From: Helicobacter sp.
GTDB lineage: Bacteria > Campylobacterota > Campylobacteria > Campylobacterales > Helicobacteraceae
Assembly: GCA_029264775.1 (NCBI GenBank)
Contig: JARHYT010000016.1
Coordinates: forward strand, 1-43,292
Direction: 5' to 3'
Length of the DNA: 43,292 nt
Shown one piece after another: positions 10,112-20,105 of this stretch. Numbering within the stretch: position 1 is the stretch's first letter; each line of letters opens with the position of its first letter. The notes beneath the pieces were generated by a model. The model saw only the letters and a program-made list of their open reading frames with translations. It searched no databases and was not told where the DNA came from. Both the position numbers and the translations under genes were made by a program.

Positions 10112-11632
10112 TTGACTTTTGAATATGACTATATAAACGCAAATATGCTTACACCATTGGCGGTATATAAAGGCATAAATGCTAATTTTTTATTAGAATC
10201 AGCACAGCTTGAACGAGGTAGGGGCAGATATTCTATAATAGTTCGTAATGTAAATTTTGCAATTAAAAAAGTTATTGAAAACAAACAATCATCATATATA
10301 TTCGAGAAATACAAAGATTTAAATCCAAAGTCTGATAAATCTAGTTACAACCTAGCAAGACTTAATGATTATGATAATTTACCAGCAATTTTAGAAAAAT
10401 TTCATGATTCTATTGAATCATTGAAAAATGCTAATAATTTAAAATCAAAACACAATGATTTTGATTTTTTAGATTTGATAGCACTATTTAGACAAATATT
10501 CCCGCCATTACCAAAAGATTTAGAATCTTTACCATTACCATTTGGTGGGTTAGGATTTGTTGGATATGAATTTTTTGATGAATGTGAATCTGTAAGATTT
10601 CAAGATACAAGCCTATATGATGCACCGCAAGCATTATTTGTATTCCCTCAAGAATGTATTATATTTGATCATTTTTTTGATTCCATGTACATAGTTATAT
10701 GTGATGGTGATAATGCAAAAGAGCAACTAAAAAAAACAAAAGAACTAATAGATTCTATAACCATATCGCAAACGCCGAAATTTATATCAAATAATGATAA
10801 ATTAGATACTAAGATTATATATGAAGATTCTAAAGAATGGTATGAAAGCAATGTTAAACAAATAAAAGAAGAGATATATAATGGTACTTTTTTGCAATGT
10901 GTTTTAAGCAGGGCTATTGCATTAAAAAGCAATATGAATCCTCTATATTTTTATGAATCCTTAAGGCATAATAATCCAAGCCCTTATATGTATTACTTAG
11001 ATTTTAGTGATTTTATAATTATTGGTGCTAGCCCTGAAGTTATGTTGCAATGTAAAGATAATGTTCAATTATTACGACCAATAGCAGGGACAAGAAAACG
11101 AGGTAAAACACCACAAGAAGATAAAATGCTAGAGCAAGAACTACTGCTAGATGAAAAAGAAAATGCAGAGCATTTAATGCTTGTGGATCTAGGACGCAAC
11201 GATATAGGTAAGAATGCAGAAATAGGACAAGTGAAACTCAACGCATTCAGAGTTATAGAGAGGTATTCAAGCGTTATGCATATAGTATCAGAGGTAGTAG
11301 GAAAAATAGCAAAAGACAAAAGTGTTAATGATTGCTTTAAGGCATGCTTTCCAGCAGGCACTGTAAGTGGTGCGCCAAAGATAGAGGCTATATCTAAATT
11401 AACAAACTATGAGAAACATTTAAGATCTATTTATTCTGGAGCTATTATGTATTTTACATTAGATGGAAATCTAGATTCAGCAATCACACTGCGTTCAGCC
11501 GTATTTAAAGACAATATATATTATTTGCAAGCAGGTGCTGGCATTGTAATAGATTCAAATCCCACTAATGAATATATAGAAACATGCAATAAAATGAAAG
11601 CATTATATGATATTTTAATGCAAACAAATTAG
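10112..11632 (+). CDS. trpE: Anthranilate synthase component I
   Basis: This chorismate-utilising enzyme forms anthranilate for tryptophan synthesis. The N-terminal LLES at 27-30 followed by GRGRYS is the tryptophan feedback-site region of TrpE. The catalytic half shows LRPIAGTRKRGKTP, NAEHLMLVDLGRND and the FPAGTVSGAPK signature. Alanine in PIAGT fits TrpE better than PabB, which often has lysine there. It starts at TTG behind AAAGGA. Its usual glutaminase partner trpG and the other trp genes are not adjacent; thiE follows after 16 bases instead. PabB or another MST-family enzyme is the alternative, less likely given the tryptophan-site motif. Confidence 0.88.
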   Translation: MTFEYDYINANMLTPLAVYKGINANFLLESAQLERGRGRYSIIVRNVNFAIKKVIENKQSSYIFEKYKDLNPKSDKSSYNLARLNDYDNLPAILEKFHDSIESLKNANNLKSKHNDFDFLDLIALFRQIFPPLPKDLESLPLPFGGLGFVGYEFFDECESVRFQDTSLYDAPQALFVFPQECIIFDHFFDSMYIVICDGDNAKEQLKKTKELIDSITISQTPKFISNNDKLDTKIIYEDSKEWYESNVKQIKEEIYNGTFLQCVLSRAIALKSNMNPLYFYESLRHNNPSPYMYYLDFSDFIIIGASPEVMLQCKDNVQLLRPIAGTRKRGKTPQEDKMLEQELLLDEKENAEHLMLVDLGRNDIGKNAEIGQVKLNAFRVIERYSSVMHIVSEVVGKIAKDKSVNDCFKACFPAGTVSGAPKIEAISKLTNYEKHLRSIYSGAIMYFTLDGNLDSAITLRSAVFKDNIYYLQAGAGIVIDSNPTNEYIETCNKMKALYDILMQTN

Positions 11633-11648
11633 ATTAAGGTGTTGTTAT

Positions 11649-12299
11649 ATGATAAATATAAGTATAAGTAAAATCACCAAACATAATAAAGAAATACTAA
11701 AAGGGCTATATGGTATAAGCGACAATAAACTTACACCACACAACACAATATTTAAACAATTACAAATGGCTATAGATGGTGGATTGCGTATTTTTCAATA
11801 TAGAGATAAAATATCTAGCGACGATAACATACAAAGCTTAGTAAAAGAATTGCAAGATTTTTGTAGCTCACAAAATATATTATTTATATTAAACGATAGA
11901 TATAAACTAGCAATAAAATTGAATTTAAGTGGGCTACATTTGGGTAAAGATGAAATAATAAATTTTGATTCTATACGCAATGATTTCAAAGGCATTATAG
12001 GTGTTAGTTGCTATAATGATATATCTATGGCATATGATTTTTCACAAAGAGGGGCAGATTATGTAGCATTTGGATCCATGTTTGAATCTAAAACAAAACA
12101 GAATGCAATAAAATGTCCCCTAAACATATTGCAAGAAGCAAAAAAAATAATACAGATTCCAATATGTGCTATAGGCGGCATAACAAGATATAATGTGCAT
12201 TTGCTAGAATGCGATATGATAGCCGTAATATCAAGTCTTTGGGAAACAAACACAATTACAGATAATGCCAAAAACCTAATAAATTCAAGATTATTATGA
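11649..12299 (+). CDS. thiE: Thiamine-phosphate synthase
   Basis: A TIM-barrel enzyme that joins HMP pyrophosphate and thiazole phosphate to make thiamine phosphate. Visible motifs are QYRDK near 50-54 (usually QLR.K), NDRYKLA near 82, GLHLGKDE, the phosphate loop ADYVAFGSMFESKTK, and IPICAIGGI near 175. 216 residues is the family size. The first 17 residues before LYGISD are a short extension, so a slightly later start is possible. It is probably co-transcribed with trpE. No TPP riboswitch is visible upstream. Confidence 0.9.
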   Translation: MINISISKITKHNKEILKGLYGISDNKLTPHNTIFKQLQMAIDGGLRIFQYRDKISSDDNIQSLVKELQDFCSSQNILFILNDRYKLAIKLNLSGLHLGKDEIINFDSIRNDFKGIIGVSCYNDISMAYDFSQRGADYVAFGSMFESKTKQNAIKCPLNILQEAKKIIQIPICAIGGITRYNVHLLECDMIAVISSLWETNTITDNAKNLINSRLL

Positions 12300-12612
12300 A
12301 GCAAAATTGCATGTTCTAGAATGATATATCTGCAAACTATTATCTAAATTTATAGACACAAAATTAGCTTTTGTTGCAAAACAAAGCTTGCTAGATTTTA
12401 TATTGCTTTTTTGCTATCATTTCGTTATTATTAAGACAAATAAGAAGGATTAGAAGTAAATCACAATAAGTTATGTGTCCAATAAATTATTATCACATTA
12501 AAAATAATAATTATGTTAATTAGCCTATCTCTACATGATACATTGTGTCTAAAATTTAATAATGATTTGTATATTATGTATAGAATCTATCAAACACAAT
12601 AGTGAGTAGTAT
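12300..12612. other. Gene-free stretch thiE-hemD
   Basis: Very AT-rich. It holds the candidate hairpin at 12366-12388, a possible extended -10 (TGCTATCAT near 12412) and one AGAATCT motif at 12582. No ORF with a ribosome-binding site was found. Confidence 0.5.
12366..12388 (+). terminator. Possible terminator after thiE
   Basis: Arms AGCTTTTGTT and AACAAAGCT (one bulged base) close on a GCAA tetraloop. A T-rich stretch with TTTTTT follows about 20 bases later. Confidence 0.3.
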
Positions 12613-13341
12613 ATGATTTATGTATTAAAATCTGATGATAAAAAAATTAGTTATGATAGAGAACTTATGGAAGGTGTGCATATATTGCAAATTTTAAACA
12701 TAAAATACATACCACTTATAATTAAGCAAGATACATTAAACACTATTGATTATGTTTTAGTTACTTCAAAGCATGCTATTAAAGCGATTTTAAACAGCGA
12801 TTATGCAACAACATTTTTGCAAAAGCCTATTATTGCAATTGGAGAGAGTAGCAAACAAGAATGGATAAAATCTGGCGGTATTGTAGCGATGAGTCAAAAT
12901 AAATTAAGTAGTGGAGAAAAATTTGCAGATTCTATAAAAGATTCCATAAGAGGCAAGCATATCTTATACATACACGGAAAAGAGATAGCAACAAATTTCA
13001 AATTACTATTGAGTGATATTTGCAATATAACCGAATTAATAGCATATGAAAGCTATGAAAATAAAAAAGCATTTTTTAATCATAGCTTGAATTGCAAAGA
13101 TTCAAAGCACATGGAATCTAAGATCAACTTTAAAGATGGAACAATATTTATTTTTGGTTCTCCAAAAAATTATGATATTTTTACCAAATATTACACATGG
13201 AATGAAACATGGTATGCCATATCGCTTGGAGATACAACCTATAATAAATTCCCAAAAAATATAAATAAATTTAATGCAAATGGAAATTTTTTATGTGCTA
13301 TAAAACTTGCTAAGAGCATTGACAACAAAGGCTTGCAATAA
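12613..13341 (+). CDS. hemD: Uroporphyrinogen-III synthase
   Basis: The 242 residues fit HemD, which cyclises and inverts hydroxymethylbilane to uroporphyrinogen III in haem synthesis. The family diverges strongly, so the evidence is the pattern. IDYVLVTSKHAIKA near 45-60 matches the YVLFTS.NGV strand, and PIIAIGESSKQEWIKSGG matches the AIG..TA..L...G loop. HILYIHGKEIA and ELIAYESYE match the second domain. DGTIFIFGSPKNYDIF corresponds to the later IVFTSPS stretch. The RDD-family gene follows closely. Confidence 0.82.
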   Translation: MIYVLKSDDKKISYDRELMEGVHILQILNIKYIPLIIKQDTLNTIDYVLVTSKHAIKAILNSDYATTFLQKPIIAIGESSKQEWIKSGGIVAMSQNKLSSGEKFADSIKDSIRGKHILYIHGKEIATNFKLLLSDICNITELIAYESYENKKAFFNHSLNCKDSKHMESKINFKDGTIFIFGSPKNYDIFTKYYTWNETWYAISLGDTTYNKFPKNINKFNANGNFLCAIKLAKSIDNKGLQ

Positions 13342-13369
13342 GACTACAGCTAATCTAAAAGGTAATTAT

Positions 13370-13933
13370 ATGAAGAAAAAAAAATATAAAAATAAATTTC
13401 TTGATGGCAGCAAACATACAAATAGAAATACAAAAAAAGATAAAACAAATGCAATAAATGATAAATTTAATTTTCTTTTTCCTAGATTAAAGGCTTTCAT
13501 AACAGATATGTTTTTGCTAAATATGCCTATATTATATATAACTACATATTTATTATTAGATGGTAAAAATGATTTTTTACATAATCAACTTGCTATTTTT
13601 ATGTGTGAATTTTTATATTGTTTCTTACTATTCTTGTTTTTTGCCTTAAAAGGACAAACACCGGGCTTTCGATATGCAGAGATTATGCTGTGTTCAAATA
13701 TATGTGAATCTGATTCGCATCAGAAACCACCAAAAGTTACACAAGTTATCATCTTTATACTGGTTTGGCTAATTGAATTAAGTTTTTTTCTATGGATTTT
13801 TACTTTTTTTAGAAAGGATAAAAAAACATTGCATGAATTAGCATCAAATACAAAAATAATATATAAAGCAAATCCAACTAAACAAAAATATGAGGAAGGA
13901 TTACAAACATATAACAAATATAAAAATATGTAA
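13370..13933 (+). CDS. RDD-family membrane protein
   Basis: A small inner-membrane protein with about three hydrophobic helices (roughly residues 45-65, 75-95 and 130-155, counted from the chosen start). RDD hallmarks are PRLKAFITD (conserved Arg and Asp), GQTPGFRYAEI, and the terminal TLHELASNT. I chose the ATG at 13370 because it follows AAAGG at a good distance. The track start at 13307 would overlap hemD by 35 bases and adds a non-homologous-looking leader. The N-terminus is very lysine- and asparagine-rich. The function of RDD proteins is mostly unknown; ion or toxin handling has been proposed for some. Confidence 0.8.
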   Translation: MKKKKYKNKFLDGSKHTNRNTKKDKTNAINDKFNFLFPRLKAFITDMFLLNMPILYITTYLLLDGKNDFLHNQLAIFMCEFLYCFLLFLFFALKGQTPGFRYAEIMLCSNICESDSHQKPPKVTQVIIFILVWLIELSFFLWIFTFFRKDKKTLHELASNTKIIYKANPTKQKYEEGLQTYNKYKNM

Positions 13934-13960
13934 ATAAAGAACATTAAAGCAATAGCATAT

Positions 13961-13990
13961 TTGCATTGTATAATTAATTCTTGATATAAT
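13961..13990 (+). promoter_or_regulatory. Predicted promoter of metB-cysM
   Basis: TTGCAT (-35) and TATAAT (-10, 13985-13990) are separated by 18 bases. A strong ribosome-binding site GAGGGAG follows at 14006-14012. Confidence 0.5.
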
Positions 13991-14016
13991 CAAGTAAATA
14001 AACACGAGGGAGTTTT

Positions 14017-15174
14017 ATGCAAAATACACTTGATACAATTTTAATACATGGTGGAACTACAACAGATAAACACACAGGAGCAATTAATGTACCTATTTAT
14101 CAAACCTCTACTTATGCACAAAAGGCTTTAGGACATAATTTAGGGTATGAGTATTCGCGTACTAAGAATCCAACTAGAGATGGCATAGAAAGCCTTATAG
14201 CAGAATGCGAAAATGGCAAATTTGGCTTTGCCTTTTCATCCGGTATGGCAGCCATTTCTACAATTTTAAGTCTTTTTAAAAGTGGAGATTGCATAATTAT
14301 TTCTAGTAATGTGTATGGTGGAACTTTTAGAATCTTAGATAAAGTGTTTTCAAACTTTAATATAAGTTATAAAATTATAGATACAAGGGATTTGAATGCC
14401 CTAGATTCCGCCATTACAAATGAGGTTAAAGCGGTTTTAGTAGAAACTCCGGCTAATCCTTTATTAGGTGTAACACCACTTGAGAAAGTAGCTGAATTAG
14501 CAAAAAAGAAAGGCATTATAAGTATTGTAGATAATACTTTTATGACGCCATATTTACAAAGACCACTAGATTTTGGTATTGATATTGTAGTTCATTCCGC
14601 AACAAAATATCTTGGTGGACATAGTGACTTAATAGCTGGACTTGTTGTTGTAAATGATTGCAAACTTGCAGAAAAAATTAGTTTTTTACAAAATAGCATA
14701 GGTGGCATTTTATCTCCATTTGATAGTTTCTTGCTTGTAAGAGGAATGAAAACTTTAGGATTAAGAATGCAAAGGCATAGTGAAAATGCATTATTTTTGG
14801 CGGAATCTTTACATATGAATAAAGCTGTTAAGAAAGTATATTACCCCGGATTAAAGGATAGTAGAGATTATGAGGTACATAGCAAACAAGCTTTGTTGGG
14901 TGGTGGAATGCTAAGCTTTGAGCTAAAAGATAACTATGACTATAAGAAATTTTTTGAATCTACAAATATTATTGTTTTGGCAGAAAGTTTGGGCGGAGTA
15001 GAATCTCTTTTATGTCATCCTGCTTCCATGACACATGCATCTATACCGAAGAAAATAAGGGAGTCTATGGGCATAGGTGATAACCTCATTAGATTATCTG
15101 TTGGTATTGAATATGTTAAAGATTTACTTGATGATATACAACAAGCAATAGATAAGTCAAAAATTACAGCATAA
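14017..15174 (+). CDS. metB: Cystathionine gamma-synthase/lyase family PLP enzyme
   Basis: A PLP enzyme of the Cys/Met-metabolism family, 385 residues. The cofactor lysine is at 197 in HSATKYLGGHSD. YSRTKNPTR near 46-54 and SSGMAAI near 74 bind PLP phosphate and substrate, and the C-terminus LSVGIEYVKDL is diagnostic. Known: the orthologous pair HP0106-HP0107 in H. pylori serves reverse transsulfuration, with HP0106 as cystathionine gamma-lyase. The direct follow-on of a CysM-like gene after 13 bases makes the lyase role likely here too, although the family name metB is used. Gamma-synthase activity cannot be excluded from sequence. Confidence 0.88.
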   Translation: MQNTLDTILIHGGTTTDKHTGAINVPIYQTSTYAQKALGHNLGYEYSRTKNPTRDGIESLIAECENGKFGFAFSSGMAAISTILSLFKSGDCIIISSNVYGGTFRILDKVFSNFNISYKIIDTRDLNALDSAITNEVKAVLVETPANPLLGVTPLEKVAELAKKKGIISIVDNTFMTPYLQRPLDFGIDIVVHSATKYLGGHSDLIAGLVVVNDCKLAEKISFLQNSIGGILSPFDSFLLVRGMKTLGLRMQRHSENALFLAESLHMNKAVKKVYYPGLKDSRDYEVHSKQALLGGGMLSFELKDNYDYKKFFESTNIIVLAESLGGVESLLCHPASMTHASIPKKIRESMGIGDNLIRLSVGIEYVKDLLDDIQQAIDKSKITA

Positions 15175-15187
15175 ATAAAGGCATATC

Positions 15188-16114
15188 ATGATTTATCATT
15201 CTATTGTAGATCTTATAGGCAATACACCATTGCTTGAGCTATCAACGATATCAATACCAAATAATAATAAGATTTTTGCCAAATTAGAGTTTTTTAATCC
15301 TGCTGGTGGCATTAAAGATAGAATGGCTTTCTATATATTAAATAAGCTGAAAAATGAGGGTAAATTAAGTGAGAATAGTGTTATAATAGAGGCTACAGCT
15401 GGTAATACTGGGCTTGGCATTGCACTAGTTTCAAGCTACTTTAAATGTAAATCAATCCTTGTTGTGCCTGATAAATTTGCTATAGAAAAGCAAATCCTAA
15501 TGAAAGCACTTGGTGCAGAAGTAATTAATACGCCAAAAGAAGATGGTATGCTAGGTGCTGTAGAAAAAGCAAAAATATTAATGAAAAATATTCCAAATGC
15601 CATAAGTATAGATCAATTTAATAACAATGATAATCCAAACACGCATTATTTAACAACAGCTAGAGAAATTTATAATGATATGTTGAAATTTAACAAAGAT
15701 TTAAACAAACCTTGTATTGATTATTTTGTTAGCGGTGCTGGTAGTGGAGGCAGCTTTAGCGGAATTATACGGTATTTAAAGGAACAAGATTCTAAAATAC
15801 AAGGTGTATTATGTGATCCAATTGGCTCAATTATAGGAGGGGGAGAGGTTGGATGTGCTAATATAGAGGGAATAGGAAATAACTTTATTCCAAACACAAT
15901 GGATACTTCATTGATAGATAGAGTAGAAAAAATTTTTGATGATGAAGCATTTAGTGGCTTAAGACTACTAGCTAGTAATGGCATACTTGCCGGTATATCA
16001 TCTGGGGCTTGTTTGAAAGCATGTTTAAAATTAGCAAATAAAGTTACAAATAGCAATATTGTAACAATTTTTGCTGATGGTTTTAGTAGATATTTTAGTA
16101 AAAATCTAATTTAG
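15188..16114 (+). CDS. cysM: Cysteine synthase / cystathionine beta-synthase family enzyme
   Basis: A PLP fold-type II enzyme of 308 residues. GNTPLLEL opens it. The cofactor lysine is at 43 in GGIKDRM (canonical GG.KDR), TAGNTGLG is the substrate loop (canonical TSGNTG, here with Ala), and GAGSGGS binds PLP phosphate. It ends in a shortened DGFSRYFS. The Ala in the TSGNTG loop and the metB neighbour resemble the H. pylori HP0107/MccA type, which makes cystathionine from homocysteine and O-acetylserine, rather than a housekeeping CysK. That role is an inference from context. Confidence 0.88.
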   Translation: MIYHSIVDLIGNTPLLELSTISIPNNNKIFAKLEFFNPAGGIKDRMAFYILNKLKNEGKLSENSVIIEATAGNTGLGIALVSSYFKCKSILVVPDKFAIEKQILMKALGAEVINTPKEDGMLGAVEKAKILMKNIPNAISIDQFNNNDNPNTHYLTTAREIYNDMLKFNKDLNKPCIDYFVSGAGSGGSFSGIIRYLKEQDSKIQGVLCDPIGSIIGGGEVGCANIEGIGNNFIPNTMDTSLIDRVEKIFDDEAFSGLRLLASNGILAGISSGACLKACLKLANKVTNSNIVTIFADGFSRYFSKNLI

Positions 16115-16221
16115 TTATATGTTATTAATGAGTTTTTATATATTCGTAATTTTGAATAATTTTAGGATTTTAACTAGTAATAACACAAAATTTAGATAGA
16201 TATTTTTTTAGTTTTTTTGGG

Positions 16222-16227
16222 TATAAT
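16222..16227 (+). promoter_or_regulatory. Predicted -10 box
   Basis: TATAAT preceded by T-rich runs (TTTTTTTAGTTTTTTTGGG), the typical Helicobacter/Campylobacter sigma-70 layout, 29 bases before the next ATG. Confidence 0.5.
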
Positions 16228-16255
16228 ACGCATTTGCAAATTACAATAAGGAGAA

Positions 16256-17692
16256 ATGATGCTAGAGGGAAAAATTATAAGTTTGGATAAAGAAATGAAG
16301 GAAGGAAAAGTAGAACAAGCTTTAAACAAACGAGTATTTCCATTTTCTTTTAGTGTTTGGGAGGGGGAAGAGGAGGAGCTAACACCAAATATTGATGTTG
16401 AGTTTCTAGTAGAGAATCGTATTGTTGTAAAAATGAAATTTAAAATTTCCCTTGAGGATGAAGAAGCTATACCTGTTACAAAATCACCAGAAGATTGCAT
16501 TAATGAATACTTTTTAAGAGAAAAGTCTATACTTAGTCATCATAAAGATTTTATAGATGGACATAAAGAACTTGATTTTATGCGTATGAAAAGATTTTTA
16601 TTCACTGCCTATAATGATTTATGTGATTTAGATTCTATGCTTGAAAACAAAGAGCTTAAAGCAGTGAAACATGAGGTTTCATCTCTATACAAGGATTTTG
16701 AAGAATATAATAGAAAAATTCAATATCCGTTGTTATATTGCTTCGAAAAAATATTTCTTGTAAGACAAGTTGCCTTTACAAATTTAGAGCAATATATAGA
16801 GGATGTAAAAATAAGTATGGCTAGTGCTAAGTCAGAATGCGAACCTCTTGGTAGGAGACTAGAGGAAGAGGAAAGGAATTTAAAACTAATACCAGATAAA
16901 AAAAGTCGTGAATTTTTAGAATATGAAAAAGAAGTAAAGGTTTTGCGTAGGAGATTTGTTGATTTAATAGATTATATAGCAAAGCAAAAAGATATAATTG
17001 CAAGGGAAACTGCTCGCATGCAAGTTTTTAAGGAAAAACATTATAAGACATTTGCAGATGTATTTGCACCGATGACAGCAGAAATTAAAGCTAGATTTCT
17101 TCAATTACTTAATACAAAAGGATATGATTTAGACAAAGCTATGTGGTCTAGGGCAAAAACAAATCAATATGTAAAGAAATTCTTTAGAGATGCTGATATT
17201 CATGGGGGATATAATTCAAGAACTTATCTGCGATATTTTTTAAAAGGTCTTGATAAAAATAAAGTTGTTTCGCCAAAAACTAAAGAATTATTTGGATTGC
17301 TAAAGGACTTAGAAAAAACTAGCATACAAAATGTTATGGTTATACAAGAAAATGATACAAAATCATTTAAATCACAGCAATTAATAGAGAGAGTAGATTC
17401 GGCATTAAAGATACTAGTAGAACATGATCCATTTAGTGCGCTTACAAAATTAGGGCAAAAACCGCAAGATATAGTAGTTATAGATTACAAAATTAATGGT
17501 TTATTGGCTTTTGATTTTATAAGAGAGTACAACGAAACACCAAATGCAAAAAAAGATATAATTTTTATAGTAGTTACTCCAACACCTTTAGACTATAATA
17601 CTATGGAAGAAGGAAGGAATCTAGGTGTAGAGTATTATGTCTTAGCAGATGATTCTGAATCTTTTTCAGATGCAATAAGAATGGCAATTTAA
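16256..17692 (+). CDS. Unknown protein: OB/cold-shock-like N-terminus, helical middle, degenerate receiver domain
   Basis: I do not recognise a named gene. Residues about 1-70 (MLEGKIISLD, then FPFSFSVWEG and VEFLVENRIVV) resemble a cold-shock/OB fold. About 80-340 is charged and mostly helical, with a likely coiled coil near 190-260. The last 120 residues look like a response-regulator receiver. NVMVIQEND stands for strand 1. VVIDYKING carries the phospho-acceptor-like aspartate (about 410). FIVVTPTP has the conserved Thr (about 441). The lysine of strand 5 is missing (YYVLADD), so phosphorylation is doubtful. AAGGAG at 16248-16253 fits the second ATG (16259) better than the first. It is monocistronic with its own promoter. 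The function is unknown. Confidence 0.75.
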   Translation: MMLEGKIISLDKEMKEGKVEQALNKRVFPFSFSVWEGEEEELTPNIDVEFLVENRIVVKMKFKISLEDEEAIPVTKSPEDCINEYFLREKSILSHHKDFIDGHKELDFMRMKRFLFTAYNDLCDLDSMLENKELKAVKHEVSSLYKDFEEYNRKIQYPLLYCFEKIFLVRQVAFTNLEQYIEDVKISMASAKSECEPLGRRLEEEERNLKLIPDKKSREFLEYEKEVKVLRRRFVDLIDYIAKQKDIIARETARMQVFKEKHYKTFADVFAPMTAEIKARFLQLLNTKGYDLDKAMWSRAKTNQYVKKFFRDADIHGGYNSRTYLRYFLKGLDKNKVVSPKTKELFGLLKDLEKTSIQNVMVIQENDTKSFKSQQLIERVDSALKILVEHDPFSALTKLGQKPQDIVVIDYKINGLLAFDFIREYNETPNAKKDIIFIVVTPTPLDYNTMEEGRNLGVEYYVLADDSESFSDAIRMAI

Positions 17693-18285
17693 TTACCACT
17701 CAACTTAAAAAATTATAACAATAGGAATTATATATAGGCATATAATGATTAAAATTATGTAGTTTCTATACCTTTTTTATATAGATAAAATTATTATAGT
17801 TAGTTATCGGTAATAAAAAACCATTAACAACTATTGATTAGCTTTATATGTTATATAAGTATATATCAAAGTTTTCATGTTATAACACCATATACCACAA
17901 ATCGATATTAAAAAGCAAAAAGTTTTATAATAACTTTGCTTGTAATTAAAGTATGAGCATTATGAATTATGTGTTTATAAATACAAATACTATAAAGAAA
18001 TTGTAATAAAAAAGGCTAAATTGAAAATACAATAAAGATAGAATGCTAGTAAGGCATAGTATGCAAAATAGGATAATTAGAATAAATTAAATACTAAATA
18101 ATAAATATATTCTCATATTATTACAATAGGTATTGACATGAGATTCTAATATAGAAATTATAAACTTCAAACTATTTAAAATATTTTATAATCTATAAAC
18201 AATACACAATCTTGCAATACAAGCAAACGATTAACATAATATAAATTAATATTATTCTAAAAATACTTTAGATAATAATCACAGC
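17693..18285. other. Gene-free stretch between convergent genes
   Basis: 593 AT-rich bases between the convergent receiver-like gene and purH. No ORF, hairpin or RNA gene is convincing. There is a TTGACA at 18133 and one AGATTCT motif at 18141. Confidence 0.5.
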
Positions 18286-19842
18286 CTAATGCAAAAAATG
18301 TCTTTTACCAGAGAAATATAAAGATATTTGATGATTGTTTGCTGATTGTATAACCTCATCATCCCTGATACTACCACCAGGCTCAATAATTGCTTTTACA
18401 CCTATGCTAGCAGCAAGCTCTATGCTATCTTTAAATGGAAAAAATGCTTCACTAGCTAAACTAGCACCATTTAAATCCAATCCCATTTCTTTTGCCTTTT
18501 TTATAGCAGCATGGCTTGCATCAACTCTACTTGTCATACCCATTCCAATTGCAACAAGAGTGCTATTTTTAACAAATGTAACACAATTTGATTTTGTTAA
18601 ACTAGCAATTTTATAGGCTATCTCTAAGTCAAGAAATTGCTCTTTTGTCGCCTTAACATTACTCATAAGTTTTGAATCTAGCACCTCATTTCTTTCTATA
18701 AAGTCACTATTTTGATATACGAAACCACCCTCTACATGTTTGAAATCATGTAAATCTCTTGGAAAATAGAGTTTATCATCATTGGAATCTATATTTCTAT
18801 ATTCAAATATCTTAATACGCTTTTTATTTTTAAAAAGCTCTAATACTTCTCTTTGCACATACCCAGCCACCACAACTTCAATATAACTTTTTAATATCTC
18901 TTCTGCAAGTTTTACATCAAGAGTTCCATTAATAGCAACTACACCGCCATATGCACTAACACTATCACATTTTAACGCCTCTCTGTAAGATTCTATAATA
19001 CTATCTTTTAATGCAAAGCCACATGGATTACCATGTTTTACAACACAAACACAATTTGCATCACCAAATGAAGTAGCAATTTTAATTGCAGCATTCATAT
19101 CTGTAATATTATTAAAACTAGCATTACCTTTTAAGCTTATTAAATATTTTGAATATATATTTTCAAATTCATACAATACACCTTTTTGATGCGGATTTTC
19201 ACCATAACTTGTATCCATAACCTTCTTGCCAACAATGAACTTATCTTCGCCCATAGATTCATTAAATCTATTATTCATATAATTTGCTATCATGCAATCA
19301 TACTTTGCAGTATGACTAAAAGCTTTTATCATTAAATTACGGCGAAAACTAATATCATCTCGGTTATTTCTCAATGTATTTATAACGCAATCATAGTCAT
19401 TAGAATCTACCACAACTATAACATAAGAAAAATTTTTTGCAGCAGCCCTTATCATACTAGGACCACCTATATCTATATTTTCTATGATTGTATCAAAATC
19501 ATCTGTCTTTTGTGTAGTTTCCTTAAATGGATATAGATTGACACAGACAAGGCATATATTAAAAATATCATTATCATTTGCTACTTGTATATCAGATTTA
19601 TTATTTCTCCTATACAAAATTCCACCATGAATCTTTGGGTGAAGTGTCTTTACTCTGCCATCAAACATTTCTTGACTTTTAGTATAGCTACTAACATCTA
19701 ATGCCTCTATATTGTTTTGTTTCAATACTTCCAAAGTTCCACCTGTACTCAGAATCTTATAATCTAGCTTTATCAAATCTTTTGCAAAAGATACTATGTT
19801 TTTTTTATCACTAACACTCAAAAGAGCATATTTTTGTCGCAT
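18286..19842 (-). CDS. purH: Bifunctional AICAR transformylase / IMP cyclohydrolase
   Basis: Performs the last two steps of de novo IMP synthesis. The 518 residues begin with the MGS-like cyclohydrolase domain: [15 protein letters not shown], and [17 protein letters not shown]. The transformylase follows with [17 protein letters not shown], and the C-terminal [21 protein letters not shown] and SGKRHFLH. All are catalytic or substrate signatures of intact PurH. The start has AAGGAATGAA before ATG. It is transcribed away from kdsA. A TACAAT -10 candidate lies at 19878-19883 on the minus strand. Confidence 0.97.
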   Translation of the reverse strand: MRQKYALLSVSDKKNIVSFAKDLIKLDYKILSTGGTLEVLKQNNIEALDVSSYTKSQEMFDGRVKTLHPKIHGGILYRRNNKSDIQVANDNDIFNICLVCVNLYPFKETTQKTDDFDTIIENIDIGGPSMIRAAAKNFSYVIVVVDSNDYDCVINTLRNNRDDISFRRNLMIKAFSHTAKYDCMIANYMNNRFNESMGEDKFIVGKKVMDTSYGENPHQKGVLYEFENIYSKYLISLKGNASFNNITDMNAAIKIATSFGDANCVCVVKHGNPCGFALKDSIIESYREALKCDSVSAYGGVVAINGTLDVKLAEEILKSYIEVVVAGYVQREVLELFKNKKRIKIFEYRNIDSNDDKLYFPRDLHDFKHVEGGFVYQNSDFIERNEVLDSKLMSNVKATKEQFLDLEIAYKIASLTKSNCVTFVKNSTLVAIGMGMTSRVDASHAAIKKAKEMGLDLNGASLASEAFFPFKDSIELAASIGVKAIIEPGGSIRDDEVIQSANNHQISLYFSGKRHFLH

Positions 19843-20069
19843 TTCATTCCTTATTATAAAAATACAAAATATTTCTTATTGTATCCTAAACTTAAGAAAA
19901 ATTAGTATTTTAATAGAGTTAAAACAATATTTCATATGCAACAAAGACATAAGATGCCATAATGTATTGAATGATTTTAATAAATTTATAATCAAATAAA
20001 CTAATATATTTTTGTATGAGTTTGTATTTATAAATACAAAATATTTATTTTTTCATAATACCATTAGGT

Positions 20070-20075
20070 TATAAT
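20070..20075 (+). promoter_or_regulatory. Predicted -10 box of kdsA
   Basis: TATAAT in TTAGGTTATAATAATTG, 31 bases before the ATG, within the 263-base divergent purH-kdsA spacer. Confidence 0.45.
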
Positions 20076-20105
20076 AATTGAAACTATAAAAAAGGTGGAA
20101 GCATT

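Noticed and set aside
18133-18163. TTGACA with a downstream TTATAA as a promoter
   Set aside because: The spacing of 19 bases is poor and no gene or RNA follows on that strand.
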